From Diphasiastrum complanatum (lineage: Eukaryota > Streptophyta > Lycopodiopsida > Lycopodiales > Lycopodiaceae), in assembly GCA_029204225.1 (NCBI GenBank), contig CM055113.1, forward strand, positions 5,740,647-5,804,646: a stretch of 64,000 bases of DNA, given 5' to 3'. Position numbers and translations under genes: made by a program. Within the stretch, counting starts at the first letter, position 1. Each line of letters starts with the position of its first letter. This document shows, one piece after another, positions 59,280 through 64,000 of the stretch. Below the pieces are notes generated by a model. That model did no database searches. It worked only from the letters and a program-made list of their open reading frames with translations, and was not told where the DNA came from.

Positions 59280-59450
59280 GTCTTCAGAGTATTCACATTC
59301 TTTAGAGCAAACCTTATTCTTGGTGGTGTGACCTTCAACCTAAACCTACTACTTGGAATGATTTCTATTAGCTTTTAGAAAACTTTTGTAGTGACTGATG
59401 AATATTTTGACAATTACAAGAAGTCAATTTCTTGCTACTATAGTATGTTT
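59280..59450 (+). pseudogene. Gypsy gag fragment
   Basis: KPYSWWCDLQPKPTTWNDFY, stop, LLENFCSD resembles the WW..L.P.P.TW..F...L core of gypsy gag. From 59450 to 61440 only decayed sequence is visible; a minus-strand KLKSLEEV stretch at 60850-60890 resembles the LINE ORF1 end at 3180-3240. Confidence 0.5.
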
Positions 59451-61514
59451 GACCAAGAATAGTAGGTGAACAAGAACATTCTTACACGTTAGTATTTTTT
59501 TGAAGGGAAGAATAATTTCATTTTGAAAATCAAAGTGAAACTCTTATATTAGTTGAAAAATCAAAATAGATGTCAACTTGCATACACAAAAAGCAATACC
59601 TCCTCCTGTTTTTTGTTAGCCTCTAACATAAAAATACACAAGTAGGAGCTCTTTCTTATTCATCCCACCAGAACACATCAGTGAAGGAATAGAGCATTTC
59701 CCACCACAGCTTCTCAAATTTTTGCTATTTACACTCTTTTGAGTGCCCTAATAACATGTTATTAATGAGTCGTCATTTCAAATCCCATTTCAGTTTTAAG
59801 TTGCATTTGATTCATTCAAAATTGGGATCCCTTACAAAGGGGGTTTTTATTAAAGTAGATGGATGTCATGGTGGAAGGAGAAATGATGAGACACTTCTAT
59901 CATCTATTTGGAGGAGAACACATTGTGGGTATGGAAATACGTTTTGAGTATTATGCATACTAAGGGCAAGTTTTGAATGAGTAACATTGAAGACATGATG
60001 TTTATATTTTACTTGGAATTAGCAAAAAATAAGTCCTTCAAGTTAGCTGAAAACTTCAAGGTAGAATCTATGATTGGCTTGAATGGCGTTGCTAAAAAGT
60101 TGGCATAGCAAATTCTTTTGGTTCGCACATTGATTTTGAGAGATCAATTGTATATTTCTTGGGAGGTATAAGCATAGTTATTGGGAAAGGCTCTTCTATC
60201 TTCCACACCAATACTATTGGTAGTGAATCTAGTTTTCTTATTATCATAAAGCCCATATTTAATAAAACACTTAAAGCTTCTTCCTTCCTTCACTAGAACT
60301 ACACTTTTTGAAGATTTTATAGTAGGTCACTCGCACTAGATAATCTATGATGATTCTATGAAAATTCATCGAATTGCTTTATCCAATAAAGTGAAGTTTT
60401 TGGATGCAATTTTATCTATTTCATCTTTATAATATGACAAGTCCACCTAGAAGGAATTTATAACAACCATAAAAGCTAAGTTTATGCATGGATAAGGTCA
60501 CATAGGATGCAAAGAAATGAATCTATATAAGTACCATGAATAATTGAAATCAATCTCGAATATTGACATTTGAATGTAGTTTTTGGAATTGTTCGACGAT
60601 TTTAACAATATGTCCCCATCAATTTCTTTTCACTGACTTTAAATAAAGTGTCTCATCTTCCGAGCTTGTAAGTTGTAACCCATTAAGGCTTTAATCTCTA
60701 GCCTGGGTTTTATGTGCCTCTCGGCTCACTTTACTTCTGCCCTTCTCATTGTTCCTTTACTCGTTGAGTGCACCTTCCTTACAAAAAATGCTATGCCACA
60801 TTGTCTAGAGATATGAGGATACTCTCTCTTGGCCACCAATTGAACTGTGACCACTAACCTCACTTCCTCTAGCGACTTTAGCTTTGAGGTTTTTCTATGC
60901 TTTTTTGTGAATATAGTGAGGTCAAAATTATGCATATGATTTCCATTGAGCTAGAACGGTCCTAGCCTGGTGACTCCCAAAAAATGTGGTTGCACTAGCC
61001 TTATGATACTGTGTCAAGAGTTTGCTTTTATTATTTCTTCATGAAGGCTACATTAGTTTTGGCCTTTCTACGGACTTCTTTAGGGTTTTCAAGCCCAAGT
61101 TTTATTATGCATTGATGAAGTTATCCTATGCCAAAATAAGTTTGAGGTCTAATGTAAACTCACGTGAGAACACGCACATTTTCACTTTTCCGTTATGGAA
61201 ATCCTCAATGTAAAACTGTGTTTACACTTCTCAATACACCTTAGCTATTGCAAGGTGTACTAGGCTGCAAACTCCTCCGAGATATCACACGGTGGTAGCT
61301 GGACACCACCCAAGTCTAACATGCTTTGTTATTGTAGTACACCATGCATGATGGAAGATAGTTGTGATTCACGCTATACATAGATGGTGGCATCACTCAG
61401 CGAAGGAGCTGTATGATTGGTTACACTTTCCATTCATAAGCGTGCGAGATAGAGCATATCTGCAAAAGTTTTGGTGTATCAATGAGGTGTTTTCTCTTTG
61501 AAAAGCTTGCAGGA

Positions 61515-62810
61515 ATGTCTGTGGCGATTCAAGAACAATCAAGCGTTCCCCCAGGATTCAGATTTCATCCCACTGATGAGGAACTCGTTGGGTACTATTT
61601 ACAGAAGAAGGTGGCAGGCAGAGACATTGATTTAGACGTTATAAAGGAGATCGACCTTTATAAAATGGAGCCTTGGGATTTGCTAGGTGAGTAATTCTAT
61701 AAGGTGCTTGCTACTTGTTTAAGCAAATTTTCTTTGAGTACTGTTGTTGAGAGACGACGAATCTAATGCTTAAGTTGTTAATAGAAAGGTGCAAAATTGG
61801 AACTGGAGACCAACAAGAATGGTATTTTTTCAGTCATAAGGACAAGAAGTACCCAACAGGGACCCGCACCAATAGAGCTACTTTTGCTGGCTTCTGGAAA
61901 GCAACGGGTAGAGATAAGGCCGTTTTTGCAAATTGCAATGTGATCGGTATGAGAAAGACTCTGGTGTTCTACACTGGAAGAGCTCCCACTGGTCTGAAAA
62001 CAGACTGGATCATGCACGAGTATCGACTTCAGGACGAAAACAACAATTTTACAGCAAATAAAGTGAGAAAATTAATGGTTTTCCATTCTATCTGTTCTAA
62101 GCAAATAGCTTAGTAGAAGTTTTCTGAGCTTTAAAATTTTCAGATCACCAGGATTGAGTCGGTTTAGTGTACATGTTATGCAGGATGAAGGATGGGTTGT
62201 CTGTCGCGTATTCAAAAAGCGACAAATTCACAGACGGGCCAGCGGTAAGTATGGAGCATGTACTTATGAAGAGCAATTAGCATTGCTTCCTGAACTAGAG
62301 TCTCCAGTGAACCACTCGAGAGATAAATCATACTATGGCAATGCTTTTGTATGCAAGGAAGAGGCGGATCTTGAAAGCTGCTATGGGTCATACGAATACC
62401 CACATTCACAGCTTCCACAACTAGAAAGCCCAAAAAGTAGCTGGAGTAGTCCATGCTCAAGCGGCATGGGGATGATACTCGAGAGCACCATTAATAGAGC
62501 AGTCAGCTATTCTCTCCCTATCTTCATGGAAGCTCCGAACTCTGAAAGTACACACTATAAATCAGTGCTTCCAGGCCATGAACAATTCCATTTCCAGGAC
62601 GAGCATGTAACTGAGTGGCGTATTGTTGATAAGCTTGTTGCTGAGCAATTGAATGACGATCAAGAGCTAAAGGAAATGACATGTCCCACAAGCTCCAATA
62701 TTGATTCTCTAGAAGATCATGCATCCTTGATCCTGCAGAGGAACAGATTGCAACAGCTAGATTATCCCTCTACCTCATCTGATGATAGGCTGTGGAATTT
62801 CGGGAAATGA
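61515..62810 (+). CDS. NAC-domain transcription factor, VND/NST/SMB (VNS) type
   Basis: Three exons: 61515-61686, 61785-62062, 62184-62810, 358 residues. NAC subdomains are complete: [20 protein letters not shown] (A), [20 protein letters not shown] (B), [36 protein letters not shown] (C), [28 protein letters not shown] (D) and [13 protein letters not shown] (E). NAC proteins are plant-specific nuclear DNA-binding dimers. Two LPxLESP motifs ([16 protein letters not shown]) and the end LWNFGK are as in the VND/NST/SMB group, which switches on vessel, fibre or root-cap wall programmes. ATG 61515 was preferred to the in-frame ATG 61482 because it sits three bases after a TTGCAGG acceptor-like site and gives the usual short leader before the NAC domain. 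Both introns are short GT-AG and in family positions. The reading frame is intact, so this is probably functional. Confidence 0.93.
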
Positions 62811-64000
62811 CATCTGCTTTTACATAATTCTTCAAATCCCCAACATATTTAAGCAGCTCCAGATCACAAGAACCACATAAAAGCAAATACCACTACAGCT
62901 TGGTGTGAGTTCTTAATGTAAAAAAAATAATAATTGCTTCTCAAAATTGCATAATTCCATGGTATGGGGGTATATCAAAGATTTGAAATATATGAGGTCA
63001 TGACAAACGAACTTTCCTATTCTAGAATAAATCTTTGATTTGTGTAGCACTCTCACTTGCTTGAGGGTTCATGATTTGCTAATCTCCTTCCGTATCAATT
63101 TGAGGATATGGTTAATAGCTTGAGGAAATCTAAAATGTAAACCATGTATTGGCATTACAAAATCATTTATCTTTTTGCAAACCACTAGTGTAATCACAAA
63201 AGTTTCACCTATCAATATTTATAATCAATTGTAGGTAATGAAAAATCCATATGTATTGGTCATTCAAAATGGTCTATTAGAAAGCTGATTTTGCACATTT
63301 AAGCACTTGCCAAATTTATGTAGTTCCATTTTGACACTACTATATAATATACCTAGTTTCTTCCTCATAAGGTTGATTAGCTCAATGATATAAAAGGCAT
63401 TATAATATTCAATGAAAAGAAGTGCATGTTAGAGTGGCGAATAATAGACAGAGAAGCTATTGCAACCGTTGAGCCCTCTCTATTGAACCCCTCAATTTAG
63501 TGATACTTGTTAGTGGCTTCATGCATACCAACAACTATAAGATGATGTAGCGTGCAATCAAACTTCGACCCAGTAAACTTATCAAAACCTACCTCCAAAA
63601 GTGAACATCCTAGAATTTCAGCAAATCAACAACCCATTGTAATTAAGTAGAAATAAGCTATTTGTGAAGAAAACAACACAATTTGAATAAAGTGATTCTT
63701 AACATGTAGCAAATTTCATCAAGGAATGAGACCTAACAAAATATAGTGGAAACTCAAGATTAATTGGAGATGCAAAAGTTGTACAAATATGATATTCAAA
63801 TAAATCTTCTAAAATGGATGTATCCAATCAATTTTGTGATTACACCATGGATGAAGTTATTGTCAGGCTACCACAAGAGAAACTAGAATTGGAACATTCC
63901 ACCATGGATCACTCAATGTTGAATCCAAATGATTTAGTCACACCTAGGCAGAGGAACAATTGCTCTATATTAGAATGCAAGTTTGTGGTCAAGATTTAGA
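62811..64000. other. NAC 3' flank and unassigned sequence
   Basis: After the TGA the 3' UTR is AT-rich. From about 63200 short frames occur, including an open one from 63814 to near the window edge (MDVSNQFCDYTMDEVIVRLP...) that may belong to a retroelement polyprotein, but no domain is recognisable. Confidence 0.35.

Overview
The window is nuclear DNA from a land plant with a large, repeat-rich genome. This rests on two plant gene families with spliced exons (an endosomal-type NHX Na+/H+ antiporter and a NAC transcription factor), plant-type Ty1/copia and Ty3/gypsy LTR retrotransposons with iMet-type primer sites, and L1-type LINEs. Introns of several kb loaded with transposons would fit a fern, lycophyte or gymnosperm better than a compact angiosperm genome, but I cannot fix the lineage from the sequence.

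Layout. 1-3.6 kb: a decayed minus-strand LINE split by a small, precisely bounded chromovirus-type LTR element (two 527-bp LTRs, 5-bp duplication CCTAC). 3.6-9.4 kb: a plus-strand L1-like LINE with ORF1 and ORF2, preceded by the 3' end of a relative and followed by C-rich sequence like its own 5' end; the joints are (CT)n tracts. 10.2-10.7 kb: a probable LTR remnant. 11.2-23.0 kb: the last 13 exons of an NHX5/6-type antiporter, including an AT-AC U12-type intron, a 20-nt microexon and a complete copia insertion (14,416-19,347, duplication CTTCC) in one intron. No N-terminal NHX exons are seen, so the first 11 kb may be intron. 23.4-29.4 kb: copia and LINE fragments in both orientations. 30-31.1 kb: exon-like reading frames of unknown identity. 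31-36 kb: AT-rich, mostly unassignable. 36.1-41.9 kb: a copia LTR plus gag, a minus-strand gypsy gag with PBS and a leader minisatellite, two copia RNase H fragments side by side, and a (GA)107 tract. 42-49.7 kb: mostly unassigned, with a promoter-like island at 45.0-47.4 kb. 49.7-58.8 kb: a minus-strand gypsy relic (gag on the right, pol on the left) split by a 6.5-kb LTR element without recognisable pol, whose interior carries a long degenerate array of a GCATCCGACA-like motif. 59-61.4 kb: decayed retroelement sequence. 61.5-62.8 kb: a complete three-exon NAC gene of the VND/NST/SMB type.

Only the NHX and NAC genes look like working host genes; they are unrelated in function (endomembrane ion/pH homeostasis, and a nuclear regulator of cell-wall or vascular differentiation type). 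Almost everything else is nested, mutated transposon sequence, and many in-frame stops are of the CGA-to-TGA or CAG-to-TAG kind expected from methylated-cytosine decay. I see no clearly new functional system. The most unusual signals are the unrelated short-period arrays found in the leaders of three different LTR retrotransposons, the repeated LINE-(CT)n-LINE joints, and the minor-spliceosome intron.
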